From positions 2,036,001 through 2,100,000 of the forward strand of contig JAJGOT010000037.1 in NCBI GenBank assembly GCA_022457155.1: a DNA stretch of 64,000 nt. The letters run 5' to 3'. The stretch's first letter is position 1; every line of letters starts with the position of its first letter. Below are positions 43,970 through 54,013 of this stretch, in pieces. This DNA is from Cladopsammia gracilis (lineage: Eukaryota; Cnidaria; Anthozoa; Scleractinia; Dendrophylliidae). The translations under genes were made by a program, and so were the position numbers. Under the pieces are notes generated by a model. That model searched no databases, was not told the DNA's origin, and saw nothing but the letters and a program-made list of their open reading frames with translations.

Positions 43970-44027
43970 ATTTCAACACTTCATTTAATCTTCAATATTT
44001 CGTATTTTTCTATAGTTCACAAATACT

Positions 44028-44041
44028 CCCCCCCCCCCCCG
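44028..44041. repeat. Poly-C tract
   Basis: Run of cytosines near 44028-44041. Confidence 0.8.
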
Positions 44042-44284
44042 CCCGATTGTTTCTCTTTAATACTTCTAAAAATCACCCAAAAAAATTCCCATAACATCGA
44101 CCTGCAAACTAATGGATGCAGTTTTGGATTTTATGCAACGTTGGCAATATAATTCTATAAAACCGATCTACGACGGTGCAAAATGGCATTTGACCAGAGT
44201 GTTCCCTTAAACAAACTAAGATCGCGATACATAACCAAAGGAACGAAAAAAAAATTAACCTATGCATTCCCACAAAGGATGCAT

Positions 44285-44480
44285 GTATATTTGCTTCAAG
44301 TCACTTGTTGCCTTTATTACCACTCTCATAGAATACGTTTTTACTGTTGATGAATGCATTCAGCTTTCCAATGGTTGCACTATACATATGGTAAAATAGT
44401 TTAATGCACATGTTTTCGCCGAATCTCAGCGGAGGCTATTTAATTTGGCATTGTTACCTGACACTCTTTAACATGCATTT
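44285..44480 (-). pseudogene. Decayed duplicate of the middle MAM exon
   Basis: The plus-strand words TTGCCTTTATTACCACTC and CAACTTTCCAATGGTTG-like sequence match the true exon at 45800-45900 position for position. The minus-strand frame is interrupted by several stops and shifts. Probably the remnant of a tandem duplication of the MAM gene or module. Confidence 0.7.
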
Positions 44481-44498
44481 TAACTGCCTTTAGTTTAT

Positions 44499-45630
44499 AG
44501 CGGAGCCCGCGGGCCGAAGGCCCGCCGGAGCACCATACTCATAGAACCTATGCCCGTCATTTTTCATGGTCATGGCTACCGGAATTTTTCGCGGGCGCGT
44601 GTGTGCCCGCCCGCCCGCCCGCGGCCGTGTTGGAACAACATCCCGGATCTTGAAAGCAAGGCTTTGTTTTTCGCGCGGCCACACAGCCGTGAGCTCGGTA
44701 AACACTTTAGTTGTTTTGTTGTCTTTAGCGGAGAATTAAAGTCGTTATTTCCCTGCAGTTTTTCGCGGTTTGCTACTCAAGACAGGGATACTAATTAAGG
44801 GATACTCAGAAGCCGCTTTAGTGGAAAAAGAAGAGCTTTCAGGGATAAAATCTTGCTTCGAGGAACTATATACGTTTTTAGCAATGCGAAGAGATGGGTT
44901 CGTTTTACGGATTTTAGCACCAAAGCGGAGGTTTAAAGAATTTCCAAGTACAGTAGTCGCCAGAGGGACTTAATGGTAAGACAAATTACATTTTTCGATG
45001 GGTATTTATCTTGATATCAATCTGTGATTGACATTTTGTTTGTGTTCTCGTTAATTTTGGAGAATTGTTTATAAACGTGTAGCTTAAATTCAGTTGTATT
45101 TAAATTTCTTGAATTTCATCGAAGACACGGCTCGGCCTCGATGCGCTGTAAATTGTACGCGTTTTGCTGCTAAACATAAACTAATTGAGATTTCAATAAA
45201 ATTTTTCGAAAGAAGATTGTGTTGTCCATTTTTATGTGTTTGTCCATTCATTACATAGATTGAAAAGCGATTTTATGTAAACAAAACAAGACTTAGATTT
45301 TATACTCGCGTCGCCTTATTCAAGTATGTTTGTGTATTTTGGCAAATCAGTTCCTCGGGCATTTTTTGACATGCAACAACTCTATTTTGTTCGGAAAATA
45401 GTCGTAATAGTTATTCTATACGGAGAAAAAGTTGTTTTTGTGAACTTTTGTACGGTCTAAATGTACTGTGCAGACGGTCGGGTAATACTGCTTTTCAGAA
45501 TTGCTAAAATTGAAAAATAGCCCGGTTGTCTTGTGCTTCCGACCTTTCACCTAAGTTGAATTTCATCTTAGTTAAGCTTGTTCAGAGGGTCTTCAGAGGG
45601 TCTTCAGAGGGCGCCGCTGTTAGGCTAAGG
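44499..45630 (-). repeat. About 1-kb dispersed repeat, copy 2 (inverted relative to copy 1)
   Basis: Reverse-complement match to 11735-12772, including AGGGATACTAATTAAGG, CTTTCAGGGATAAAATCTTG and ATAAAATCGCTTTTCAATCT equivalents. One end has AGCGGAGC next to a GGGCCGAAGGCCC hairpin. Confidence 0.7.
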
Positions 45631-45774
45631 CTAACTATATATATATTAACTAAATAGCCGAGCAATATGCTATTTACAGAGCACTGTATGTTTTAAGGTA
45701 TTTTTTTATTCTGTTCTCATTATGCAGTAGAAGAATTTAATAGATCGATCCAAACGCACTGACACATGTTTTAC

Positions 45775-46019
45775 CTTATACATTCCCAAAAGAGAAGATA
45801 TCGTTATCTGCTTGTCAAGCCATTTGTTGCCTTTATTACCACTCGCAGAGAATACTGTTTTGCCGTTGATGAACACATTCAACTTTCCAATGGTTGAACC
45901 ATACATATGATAAAAAAATGTAAGGCACATGTTTCCGCTGGAATTAAACAGGGGACTGTCCAATTTTGCATTGTCGCCAAACATTCCAACATCGGATGTT
46001 TCTATGTACATGTAATGTC
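45775..46019 (-). CDS. MAM domain, middle exon
   Basis: An exon of 245 nt between acceptor TTTTGACAG and donor AAG/GTAAAAC. It encodes GHYMYIETSDVGMFGDNAKL, DSPLFNSSGNMCLTFFYHMY and GSTIGKLNVFINGKTVFSAS, ending KQITISSLLGMYK. Aromatic-Glu-Ser, SP.F, C.L.F.YHM.G..IG.L and the W..Q segment are the MAM signature. It enters in phase 1 (after the exon at 46743-46877) and leaves in phase 0. The frame is intact. Confidence 0.85.
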
Positions 46020-46742
46020 CTGTCAAAAGAGACGGATAAATAAACATTATACGAGCCATTGCAAGAGCCATGTTACACGTATTTGTGTTGTGAAACTTGG
46101 TGAAATTTGTTGCAGATTCAACTTTTCGTGTAACTAAAAAGCACAGTTGTACGAAGGGGTGGTAAATTAGTGACACGTAACAGCACCTTCAGGCTGTGTG
46201 TAAATGACCTGTCAGCGACCAATTAACTATTTATATACAAAAAGGGTTCAAGGTGAACAAATAACATTCATACTTAACATCAAGTAATATTTGTCAAGCG
46301 TTACCAATGCAAATTTTGGAAAAGAGCCGTGTTAATTATTTTTGTTTTTAAAATGGACAATTCTCGTGAAAAGAATTCAGCACAATGAACAGAACGGAGC
46401 GGAAAAAGGAAAATGCAATGTACCGCTGTCTCAGATTATTAAGCAACACGGTTATTGGATGTTTCAATGTATGTGCTTACAATGTTTTTACTGACACCAA
46501 AAGTATCTTTTCTGTTGATGACGCAATTGTAAAGAAAACAATATACGTAAGTTTAGCTTGATAAAGCCAATAATAATATACATGTAACGATATGTTTTCA
46601 AGAGATACAATTTAAGAAAAATCCTTTATATATTTTATTTTATTTTTCTGACAGTTTATCAATTATTCCCTTAACCTGGTAGGTCTAACAAGTGGTAACT
46701 AATTTAGAATATTAATGTTGAGTTTTAATTTGTTAATTTTAC

Positions 46743-46877
46743 CTTTTCCAGTGGTGTGGTCAACAGCGGGTCCGGTAAAAAAGGACGGGGTTTCTCCCTT
46801 TTTTCGAGTCCAGTCAAACGTGTCATTTTTGCTCTGCACAAAGCCGCACGTTGATGTGTCGAAGTTGCAGAACATGG
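46743..46877 (-). CDS. MAM domain, N-terminal exon
   Basis: Acceptor TTTTAATTATAATAG and donor AAAAG/GTAAAAT. It reads [30 protein letters not shown] and [11 protein letters not shown], the opening of a MAM domain (C-F-D...C-G-F...D..DW). It begins and ends in phase 1, the latter matching the middle exon. The protein is probably a secreted or membrane adhesion or receptor protein; exons upstream of this one were not found in the window. Confidence 0.8.
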
Positions 46878-46879
46878 CT

Positions 46880-47430
46880 ATTATAATTAAAAGACAAAAT
46901 AAATATAATGCTAATATTAAGCTGAATGCGCTATTTAATGTTTCTTTAGGTAAGAGATAAAGCCCGAGAACGGAGGTATTAAGCCATATACATGGATGTA
47001 TATGGAGTAATACCGACGTTCGGGGTCTTTCTGCATGTACCGGTATCCATGAACCACTCATTGTCTTCTATTGTTTGTGAGGTATTGTATTTTTGGTCTT
47101 GTTTTGCATTTGTATTATTGTCGTTCTTTGTTCCTTTTGTTTTACGTAATATGTGCTCCGGTACATGCAGAATCTACCGACGTTCGAGGGGTTTATCTAA
47201 CCAGCTTATTTCTTGATATTATTCATGAGGTTTAGCCTATATGAAGGTCGTCCTTCAAAGGGCAATAATTGGCCACTTGTTTTTGTCATCTGCTTGTTTG
47301 TCTTTTTTGATCTGACCGCAGACAATGACGTATTTCATTGTAAGTATTGTAAAGGTTTTCACACCCTTTTCACACAGCATCGAGAAAGGGCGTTTTACGG
47401 GTCACAATTTATTCAAACCACTTGTTCTCA
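46880..47430. other. No gene seen
   Basis: Upstream intronic or intergenic sequence with a duplicated phrase around 46965-47035 and 47150-47200 (ACCGACGTTCG). No exon recognised. Confidence 0.4.
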
Positions 47431-47431
47431 C

Positions 47432-47557
47432 TTAGGGCTGGTTGAAACGTCGAACTTCACATGTGCCGAATCTAATGCAAATGATTGAAATCTATTGTTC
47501 TTACTCACTTCCATTAGATTCGGCACATGTGGAGTTCGACGTTTTAACCGGGCCTTA
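47432..47557. repeat. Hairpin MITE (ends TTAGGGCTGGTT / AACCGGGCCTTA)
   Basis: Arms containing GAACTTCACATGTGCCGAAT and ATTCGGCACATGTGGAGTTC pair around a spacer of about 45 bases. Confidence 0.7.
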
Positions 47558-47799
47558 GGTGAGAAACGGAGAACAAATTTCAAGCCTTTTGTGTATGCTT
47601 TCTGTTTCGGTATTTTTGGGGGTCCAGTACACATGTGAGAGCGACAATGAACAATGACGAGGAAATTTTCCTAACGCAAAATAGTTTCTCTCAGGAGCCT
47701 TTTTCCCCTGAGTTGTGTTTAGTCCGCTTCTTTAAGAAGAACTTGGAGAAGTGTCCTAAGGCTGCGGTCTAGGGAAACGGTGGTGGACAAAACACTGAC

Positions 47800-47942
47800 C
47801 CCCAGTCCATGGACTACCCGATGGACTACCCTAACCCTAACTAACCCTAAAAATACTAGTACTAAAGAGTACTAGTACTAGGGGTAGGGTTAGGGTTAGG
47901 GTTACGGTAGTCCATTTGGGTAGTCCATCGGGGTAGTCTATG
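47800..47942. repeat. Foldback with head-to-head telomere-type repeats
   Basis: The left arm has GGACTACCCTAACCCTAACT and the right arm has GTAGGGTTAGGGTTAGGGTT, followed by the mirror of the GGACTACCCGATGGACTACC flank. A palindromic ACTAGTACT...AGTACTAGT centre joins them. TTAGGG is the usual animal telomere repeat. Confidence 0.75.
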
Positions 47943-48011
47943 TCGTCTATTCCACCCAGGGAAACAATGTATTCTACCTCACTCTACGACAGAAATAATA
48001 TATATAGATAG

Positions 48012-48325
48012 GCTTAGCCTAACAGCGGAGCCCTCTGAACAGAAACGATGATGATAAGCTTAACTTAGGTGAAAGGTCGGAAGCACAAGAAAAATTAGAA
48101 TTAAGATTGACGACCAGGCTATTTTTCGATTTTAGCAATTCTCAACAACAGTAAGCTTATTACGCGACCGTCTGCACAGTACATTTAGATTGCACAAATT
48201 TCACAAAATCTCACTGTTTGAGAAATGTGAAACCTCTCTTGAGTAGCAAATTACGAAAAAAAAGCAGGGAAAAACGATTTTGCAAACCGTTTTCTCCGCT
48301 AAAGACAACAAAAGTGTTTTTTTCT
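48012..48325 (+). repeat. About 1-kb dispersed repeat, partial copy 3
   Basis: Matches the start of copies 1 and 2 (CCTAACAGCGGAGCCCTCTG, GAAAGGTCGGAAGCACAAGA, TTACGCGACCGTCTGCACAG), then jumps to the far end, so the interior is deleted. Confidence 0.65.
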
Positions 48326-49325
48326 TTTAAAATGTTTTATTTATCAATAAGAAATCCCTAAAGTTTACAATATTATCCTGAGAGGCTAGTCATTTCCGGT
48401 TACAAGGCATCCTGAGTTAAAGCTAGTCATTTCCGGTTACAATAATACAAGGTCAGTTCCGGTTTACATTTATAAAGTTCATTTCCGGGCGTTTGGTACA
48501 GTTGAAAGTCCTTTCTGGTTTGCACATGATTACTTTAGTCATTTCTGGTAATGAATGATGAGTCGCCAGTAGCTAAATTATTAGAGTCACAAGCTTTGAC
48601 AGTTGTATTTCACAAATATTAGGGTGACACCACAAAGCAGAAATTTTCTGTTCGCGGTGGGGGGGGGGGGGGGGGAGGGGGCAGAGGGTACTACCATATA
48701 TGAGCTATATAGGTATGTGCCGCTGTGAATTAAGGGTATGGTTTTCAGGCAGTTTAGTCTGGGATAGGGTATAGTAATCAGAGATTTTTGGTCTAGAATA
48801 GGGTATCATTTTCCGCCCAACTGATCAGTTGCATGAAGAATTTAGTCTAGACGCTATATACTAGCAAATGTCATTTAATAATTGGTAAGGTGTGCTGTAC
48901 GACATTTTTACTGACCCCTGGTATCTTAGACTGTGATAGTGAATGAGTTTCTGCAAAATAGCGAGTCTAAAAAAACGTCTAGCATAGGGTAGGATTTTTC
49001 GGTGTTTAGTCTAGAATAGGGTTGCAAAATGCAGCTAAAATGGTCTAGTATAGGTTAAGGGTCTCAGAGTCCCAGCGGCACACCCCCGCCCAAAAATTTT
49101 CAAAGTACCCCCCCCCCCCCCGGTCAATTTGCAACTGTGTTGTGATGTCATTTCCTTATGTCCCTTACAGTGGCCGGAGAGTTCTCGGTGACATTGTGAA
49201 AAGTTGCTTTATTTCGAAAAACCCATATACCATAAAGTATGGTCTTAATGAAAAAGTGTGCTCGCATGTCATTCTCATCTCATGAGTAGTGCCGATACGG
49301 TGGGAGTGAAAACACCCCACACCCT
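48326..49325. repeat. Repeat-rich noncoding region bounded by poly-G and poly-C tracts
   Basis: TAGTCATTTCCGGTTACAA is repeated near 48385 and 48423. A G run at about 48659-48675 and a C run at about 49110-49121 flank 430 bp rich in GTCTAG.ATAGGGT words. The opposite homopolymers suggest the ends of one inverted element. No coding sequence. Confidence 0.45.
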
Positions 49326-49329
49326 TCCA

Positions 49330-49860
49330 CAGGTTCAAATTTTAATATAGCTTGGAAAGGCGTGGTAACCAGTTATCAGACTAATCTGGTTCCACATTTG
49401 CAGTACTATTGCTAAACCAGACAACCACGTCAGGCCATAAGGAGTGTCCGGACGTGGGCACCAAGTTCCTAACTTCATGACTTCTGTACTCTTTGCCACA
49501 TTTAATTTAGTCCTTGTACCTGTCTCGTATTTGTGAAGGTAAACAATGTATCTAAAGAAAAAATGTTGTTTACAAAACATATGGAGTCATCCGCATATTG
49601 GCGAATTTTAAAACGCTCAGGCTTCTGGAGGGAGAAAACCTTCAATAGTATCATCCTTTCTTATACTGGTAGCCAAAACTTCTGTGCATAAAAAGTACAA
49701 AAGTGGAGACCGGGAATCTCCCTGCCTCACTCACTCGAGTGAAATTTCTTTAGGCAAAAAACCATTAACTATAATTTTCATATTTGCTTGACAGTATAAT
49801 GTAGAAATCAACCGCTGGAAATTAGGGCAAAATCCAGTAACAACCGGGAGGGCACATTGT
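49330..49860 (-). pseudogene. L1-like reverse transcriptase fragment
   Basis: The minus-strand frames give SEAGRFPVSTFVLFMHRSFG (a decayed RQGD.SP.L block). A shifted segment follows with FANMRMTPYVLQTTFFSLDT, where the expected YADDS motif is partly eroded, and then TFTNTRQVQGLN. Order and spacing fit an L1/Tx1-type RT. Multiple shifts; dead. Confidence 0.5.
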
Positions 49861-49865
49861 ATACA

Positions 49866-49867
<2 letters not shown>

Positions 49868-49933
<66 letters not shown>
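49868..49933. repeat. (TA)n microsatellite
   Basis: About 65 bp of alternating AT directly beside a Penelope copy; a matching tract lies at its other end (51631-51678). Confidence 0.95.
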
Positions 49934-49937
<4 letters not shown>

Positions 49938-50030
49938 GTAGAACTGGATATTCGTAAAACAGTGCTCAATACATTAATGTAGAGCGAAGTATATGTTTAT
50001 GGAGGAAAGAAACAAATAAACTACGCTTTC

Positions 50031-50073
50031 ATCCCGACAAGCCTGTTTCGTGGTTGCCCACTCATCAGGGGAT
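50031..50073 (-). ncRNA. Type-I hammerhead ribozyme
   Basis: The minus strand has stem I ATCCC/GGGAT, core CTGATGA, stem II GTGG-GCAA-CCAC, core GAA, helix III ACA-GGCT-TGT and cleavage-site C (TGTC). All conserved core bases are present and all three helices pair fully. Confidence 0.8.
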
Positions 50074-50164
50074 TCAATAAGAATATTCTTTACCATCGCT
50101 TCTTATATACAAAATAATTTACATAATTACAATAACAAATCTATGCGGCGCGAAGTTTAACAGT

Positions 50165-50704
50165 TCAGCTGTTGCGTAGAAGGGCTTTGTTTCTATGGCG
50201 GCAAGAAGACACGAGTTCATTACGTTTGTTAAGTGTAGAAAGTTTCGGTCGGCAAATGATTAGAAATTTTTCCTTTAGGCAGAGGTTGCATCTTTTGCTT
50301 AAGCTGTTGTACGGTGAATGCGAAGACAGGATGCGCCATGAAATATAGTGTTCGATGTTGTTGTCTTTGAGAGTCCAGATGTACTTGCTTAGTTCAGTTG
50401 AGTTTCTGTGTTTAGAGTGGCGGAATGATCCGGTGTGGTTTCGGTATCTTGTTTTGAAGTCGTTTTCCGTCAGTCCGATGTATGTTTCTGTTGTGTTGTT
50501 GTCGTTGCGCGTGCCTGTAGCTTGGTAGATGACTGATGATTGTAGGCAGTTTCCGTCGAGTGGGCATGTGTTCTTTTGTCGGCAGTTGCATGTCTTCTTG
50601 TCTTGAGTGGTATTAGAGTTAGCTGTGGCGGCGTCGTTGGCTTGCGTGGATGACTTTAGAATCTGCTTATTATGGTTATCGATTATCTGTTTGGCGTTAT
50701 TCAT
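50165..50704 (-). CDS. Penelope C-terminal linker and GIY-YIG endonuclease
   Basis: The 179-residue frame has the conserved Cys-rich linker CNCRQKNTCPLDGNCL, then SVIYQATGTRN...ETYIGLTENDFKTRYRNHTG. This is the GIY-YIG core, with Tyr, Gly-Leu-Thr and the catalytic Arg. ELSKYIWTLKDNNIEHYISW and CNLCLKEKFLIICRP follow, with the metal-binding Glu in LKEKFLI. It is the endonuclease end of a Penelope-like polyprotein. Upstream (50705-50900) the end of the RT is visible in the same strand, broken by the foldback. Frame intact. Confidence 0.85.
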   Translation of the reverse strand: MNNAKQIIDNHNKQILKSSTQANDAATANSNTTQDKKTCNCRQKNTCPLDGNCLQSSVIYQATGTRNDNNTTETYIGLTENDFKTRYRNHTGSFRHSKHRNSTELSKYIWTLKDNNIEHYISWRILSSHSPYNSLSKRCNLCLKEKFLIICRPKLSTLNKRNELVSSCRHRNKALLRNS

Positions 50705-50989
50705 GCAGCTGTAACTTATTTTTATGGTGTTGCGGTTGAAGATTTTTCGGAGCTTGTGATCTTTAGGGAAGTGCTTGTCTATTAGGGCGAAGAACTTGTA
50801 TCCGATGTTGGTGCTGGTGTTTTTGCTAAATGGAGGGTTATACCATATGATGTTGTTGCGTTGTCTGTTTTTCCGTCTGTTTGTTGTTGGAGGTTCATAC
50901 TGTAGCGTGTATTAGTATCTTCCGACAAAGCATCCTTTGACCAAGCCGTCCCTCCATACCAGAAAGCACTCGACGAAAGCGGCTACCAA

Positions 50990-51315
50990 TACACGCTACA
51001 GTATGAACCTCCAAACGACTTCAAAACAAGATACCGAAACCACACCGGATCATTCCGCCACTCTAAACACAGAAACTCAACTGAACTAAGCAAGTACATC
51101 TGGACTCTCAAAGACAACAACATCGAACACTATATTTCATGGCGCATCCTGTCTTCGCATTCACCGTACAACAGCTCAAGCAAAAGATGCAACCCCTGCC
51201 TAAAGGAAAAATTTCTAATCATTTGCCGACCGAAACTTTCTACACTTAACAAACGTAATGAACTCGTGTCTTCTTGCCGCCATAGAAACAAAGCCCTTCT
51301 ACGCAACAGCTGAAC
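50990..51315 (+). pseudogene. Second, internally deleted Penelope endonuclease copy
   Basis: Reads YTLQYEPPN directly into DFKTRYRNHTGSFRHSKHRN and the rest of the endonuclease to a stop at 51315. The Cys-rich linker and the GIY-YIG start present in the minus copy are missing. Otherwise nearly identical to 50165-50480. Confidence 0.8.
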
Positions 51316-51404
51316 TGTTAACCTTCGCGCCGCATAGATTTGTTATTGTTATTATGTAAATTATTTTGTATATAAGAAGCGATGGTAAAGAATATTCTTA
51401 TTGA

Positions 51405-51447
51405 ATCCCCTGATGAGTGGGCAACCACGAAACAGGCTTGTCAGGAT
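51405..51447 (+). ncRNA. Hammerhead ribozyme with one stem-I mismatch
   Basis: Same layout as the minus-strand copy, but the base after the cleavage site is A (TGTC-AGGAT), leaving a C-A mismatch at the base of stem I. Confidence 0.7.
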
Positions 51448-51490
51448 GAAAGCGTAGTTTATTTGTTTCTTTCCTCCATAAACATATGGA

Positions 51491-51533
51491 ATCTCCTGAT
51501 GAGTGGACAACCACGAAACAGGCTTGTCGGGAT
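51491..51533 (+). ncRNA. Type-I hammerhead ribozyme
   Basis: ATCTC/GGGAT stem I (one U-G pair), CTGATGA, GTGG-ACAA-CCAC, GAA, ACA-GGCT-TGT, C. It lies 86 bp after the previous motif, so the Penelope terminal repeat is present in tandem here. Confidence 0.8.
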
Positions 51534-51626
51534 GAAAGCGTAGTTTATTTGTTTCTTTCCTCCATAAACATATACTTCGCTCTACATTAATGTATTGAGC
51601 ACTGTTTTACGAATATCCAGTTCTAC

Positions 51627-51681
<55 letters not shown>

Positions 51682-51689
51682 ATAAATAA

Positions 51690-51935
51690 TATATGCATTT
51701 GTATAGCGCAAATTCTATATATATATATATATTCAAATGCGCTTCACAATCAATCAGACCCACCCCACCCATGAACAAGTACTGACACTGAGGGTGGTCA
51801 CAGCCAGGGATTGTTACGTCCTCAGTGGTTCTTTTACGTCCCCATGGGAGACGGGACCGCCATTTCTACGTGGTCATCCGAGCCACGTGAAGGTCTAACC
51901 ATTTGCCGATGTCATAGCAAAGGCAGCACCTTCAA

Positions 51936-51970
<35 letters not shown>

Positions 51971-52020
51971 CCGGGGTTCGAACCCGAGACCTCCCGCTCT
52001 GCAGACCGGTGCTCTTATAT
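51690..52020 (-). repeat. tRNA-derived SINE
   Basis: The minus strand reads GAGCACCGGTCTGCAG, then GGTTCGAACCCC, an excellent RNA polymerase III B box with a T-arm-like context at 51973-51984. An A-box-like region may be lost in the (TA)n tract at 52015. The body (to TTGTATAGCGCAAATT near 51700) resembles a SINE tail. Confidence 0.55.
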
Positions 52021-52057
52021 ATATATATATATAACCCTAAAACTATATACCTCAGAT

Positions 52058-52095
52058 GCTCCTGATGAAGACCGTTATGGTCGAAACGTCGAGCG
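52058..52095 (+). ncRNA. Hammerhead-like ribozyme, dimer-type helix III
   Basis: GCTC/GAGC stem I, CTGATGA, an extra A, GACC-GTTAT-GGTC stem II, GAA, self-complementary ACGT and C. Helix III is too short for a monomer, so activity would need two copies. The same design occurs in the Penelope copy at 15452-16097. Confidence 0.5.
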
Positions 52096-52146
52096 AATAA
52101 AGCAGCAAAGCTACATCGGAGTTGTACTCTTGACCCTCACATTTTC

Positions 52147-52148
<2 letters not shown>

Positions 52149-52216
<68 letters not shown>
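52149..52216. repeat. (TA)n microsatellite
   Basis: Alternating AT tract split from the tract at 63005-63104 by the 10.8-kb element. Confidence 0.95.
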
Positions 52217-52219
<3 letters not shown>

Positions 52220-52610
52220 TGGAAAAGTTGAAAATTTACAAGTCATGTAAATTTGGATTTACAAAATGTAAATTTGGATTTACATGATTTGTAAATTATA
52301 ATTTACATGTTAATGCTTTGTAAATTAAAATTTACAAGAAATTTACATGTTTCAATGGATCATGTAAATGTACCGTAAATTGCCATTTACAGTGTCATTT
52401 TCTAAGGCTATAATTTGCCGAACATGTAAATAACATGTAAATTGTTTTCGGTAGATTTACAGTATACAAAACATGTAAATTTTCCGAAACATCCTGTAAA
52501 TGTCATGTAAATGGTTTACCAGACTGAAGGGGGATTCGAGAACCCTGTAAATTTAATTTACATGTTTCAATGGATCATGTAAATGTACCGTAAATAGTCA
52601 CTAAATAATG
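52217..52610. repeat. Left subterminal field of the 10.8-kb element
   Basis: Repeated CATGTAAAT/ATTTACATG words in both orientations, including a duplicated phrase TTTCAATGGATCATGTAAAT near 52352 and 52567. Confidence 0.8.
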
Positions 52611-53856
52611 ATTTATGTAAGTGAGAAAAGGAGGGCTCAGTATTGAAACTGTGTACAGTGAGAGTATCAGTATCGAACTTCTCGATACTAAAGTCAGTTT
52701 CCCCTGCTTCACTCTTTTACAATTATTCGTTAACTGTTTTACGTTTCCTCTATGTTATGAGTTATGAAGATTCTAAAAACTCACGCTAAAATACGGGTGC
52801 CGTTGAAACACTGAAATCCACCAGCACCATGTTATTGAAGGTAAATGGAAATAGGAGGCTGTGAAATACATGAACACTGATAAATTACATAGGACTTCCA
52901 CCATACCATCGGATTTCATCGAAACCTACAACTTTCACCGATGATGACCCTTCTTTACTATTTAAAGCTTATTAAACTGCATACTTATCAAACACCATGT
53001 CATTGAAAAAGGGAGACTCTAGACACCAGTGTAACAATCATGTAACCCTTTAAAAGTCGTGTAAATGAAAGTATCGAGACTGATAAATCCTCCAAGGTGC
53101 GGGATTGCAGAAAATTGGAATATACTAATTTGCATCTCATTGAATAAGAATAGAGCTCACTGTCCCAATGCCTCGTTCTAAAAAGAATTGAAAAGAATAG
53201 AACCAATTTTCCACAATCCCGCACCTCACTCGATAAATCCCTGTAAAAGAAGCGCTTTTCAAGAGCGTGCAAAAAAAAAAAAATATATATATATATATTG
53301 TTGATTGCCGGCAGCATTCGGGAAATGCAACAACAGACAGAGCCAACGTCAAGATTACTTAGCGTTCGGTATTGGTAGAATAGCTTGCCGAAATATTATA
53401 AAAGTACGAAGAATTTCCTTGAAAATGATGTCGCGCATGTGATGCGTTACGCGTGACACGCGTCAGAACTCTCATGTAAAACAAGTCCGGTCCCCTTATT
53501 GAAATTGTTCCAGCATTGATAAAGTCAAAAATGATATTATCAAATAGTCCAAATTTAAATTTCAAAGAAAGATTCGTAAAAGTTGCGTAGTCTATTTCAG
53601 TGGATTGAGTAAATGGGTATCCCGTGAGCACCTGAAAATGTTTTACCCTTTATGAGGATCCTGGGGAAATATAACAATAAATTTTTCAGTTATTCTAGGA
53701 GCGAAATAACATAAGCAGAAGCTGGATTTTCCTCAGTGACTCCTTGGAAACGGGGAGGTTATAAATTCTCCAAAATCTTTCCGGTAATACATGCAACTCG
53801 GGCGTATGAAAGGGTACAATCTATGTCCCTATAAATGACGCATCTACCGCTGAATA
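52611..53856. other. No gene seen; one inverted repeat
   Basis: A foldback at about 53090-53235 pairs GGTGCGGGATTG with CAATCCCGCACC. The remainder is noncoding. Confidence 0.5.
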
Positions 53857-54013
53857 ATGAAGGCCGCTGACCCGAAGGCGGCGAAGGCGGGATATTTTCA
53901 ACGGTCGAGTTTGACTTCAGGCGAGGCTTCGGGCCTTAAAACGGCTTTATTCAGTGGAAATATCAATACAAAACGCCTTAAAAGAATGAAGAAGAACCCA
54001 GGCATCTTTGCAG
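53857..54013 (+). CDS. Candidate first exon of a gene carried by the 10.8-kb element
   Basis: An ATG-started frame (MKAADPKAAKAGYFQRSSLT ... KRLKRMKKNPGIFA) ends at a consensus donor GCAG/GTATGT in phase 1. Later exon-like blocks at 57359-57403 (acceptor TTTCTTTTCTCTAG, donor TATG/GTAAGAG) and 61669-61798 (acceptor TTTTGTTTCGCAG) fit the same phase and leave a basic, Cys-containing open frame to a TGA. No domain is known, and this is prediction by eye. Confidence 0.25.

Larger units (their letters stand above)
49934..51632. mobile_element. Penelope-like element, head-to-head inverted pair
   Basis: Ends are mirror images (AAAGTGTAGAACTGGATATT and its reverse complement). The left half (to about 50900) is transcribed leftward and holds the linker and endonuclease. 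The right half (from about 50990) is a shorter copy in the opposite direction. They meet at a foldback around GTTCATACTGTAGCGTGTAT. Terminal parts carry hammerhead ribozymes. This layout is characteristic of Penelope-like retroelements. Confidence 0.85.

Noticed and set aside
51973..51984. Genuine tRNA gene suggested by the GGTTCGAACCCC box
   Set aside because: No complete cloverleaf or acceptor stem pairs around it; flanking sequence fits a SINE.
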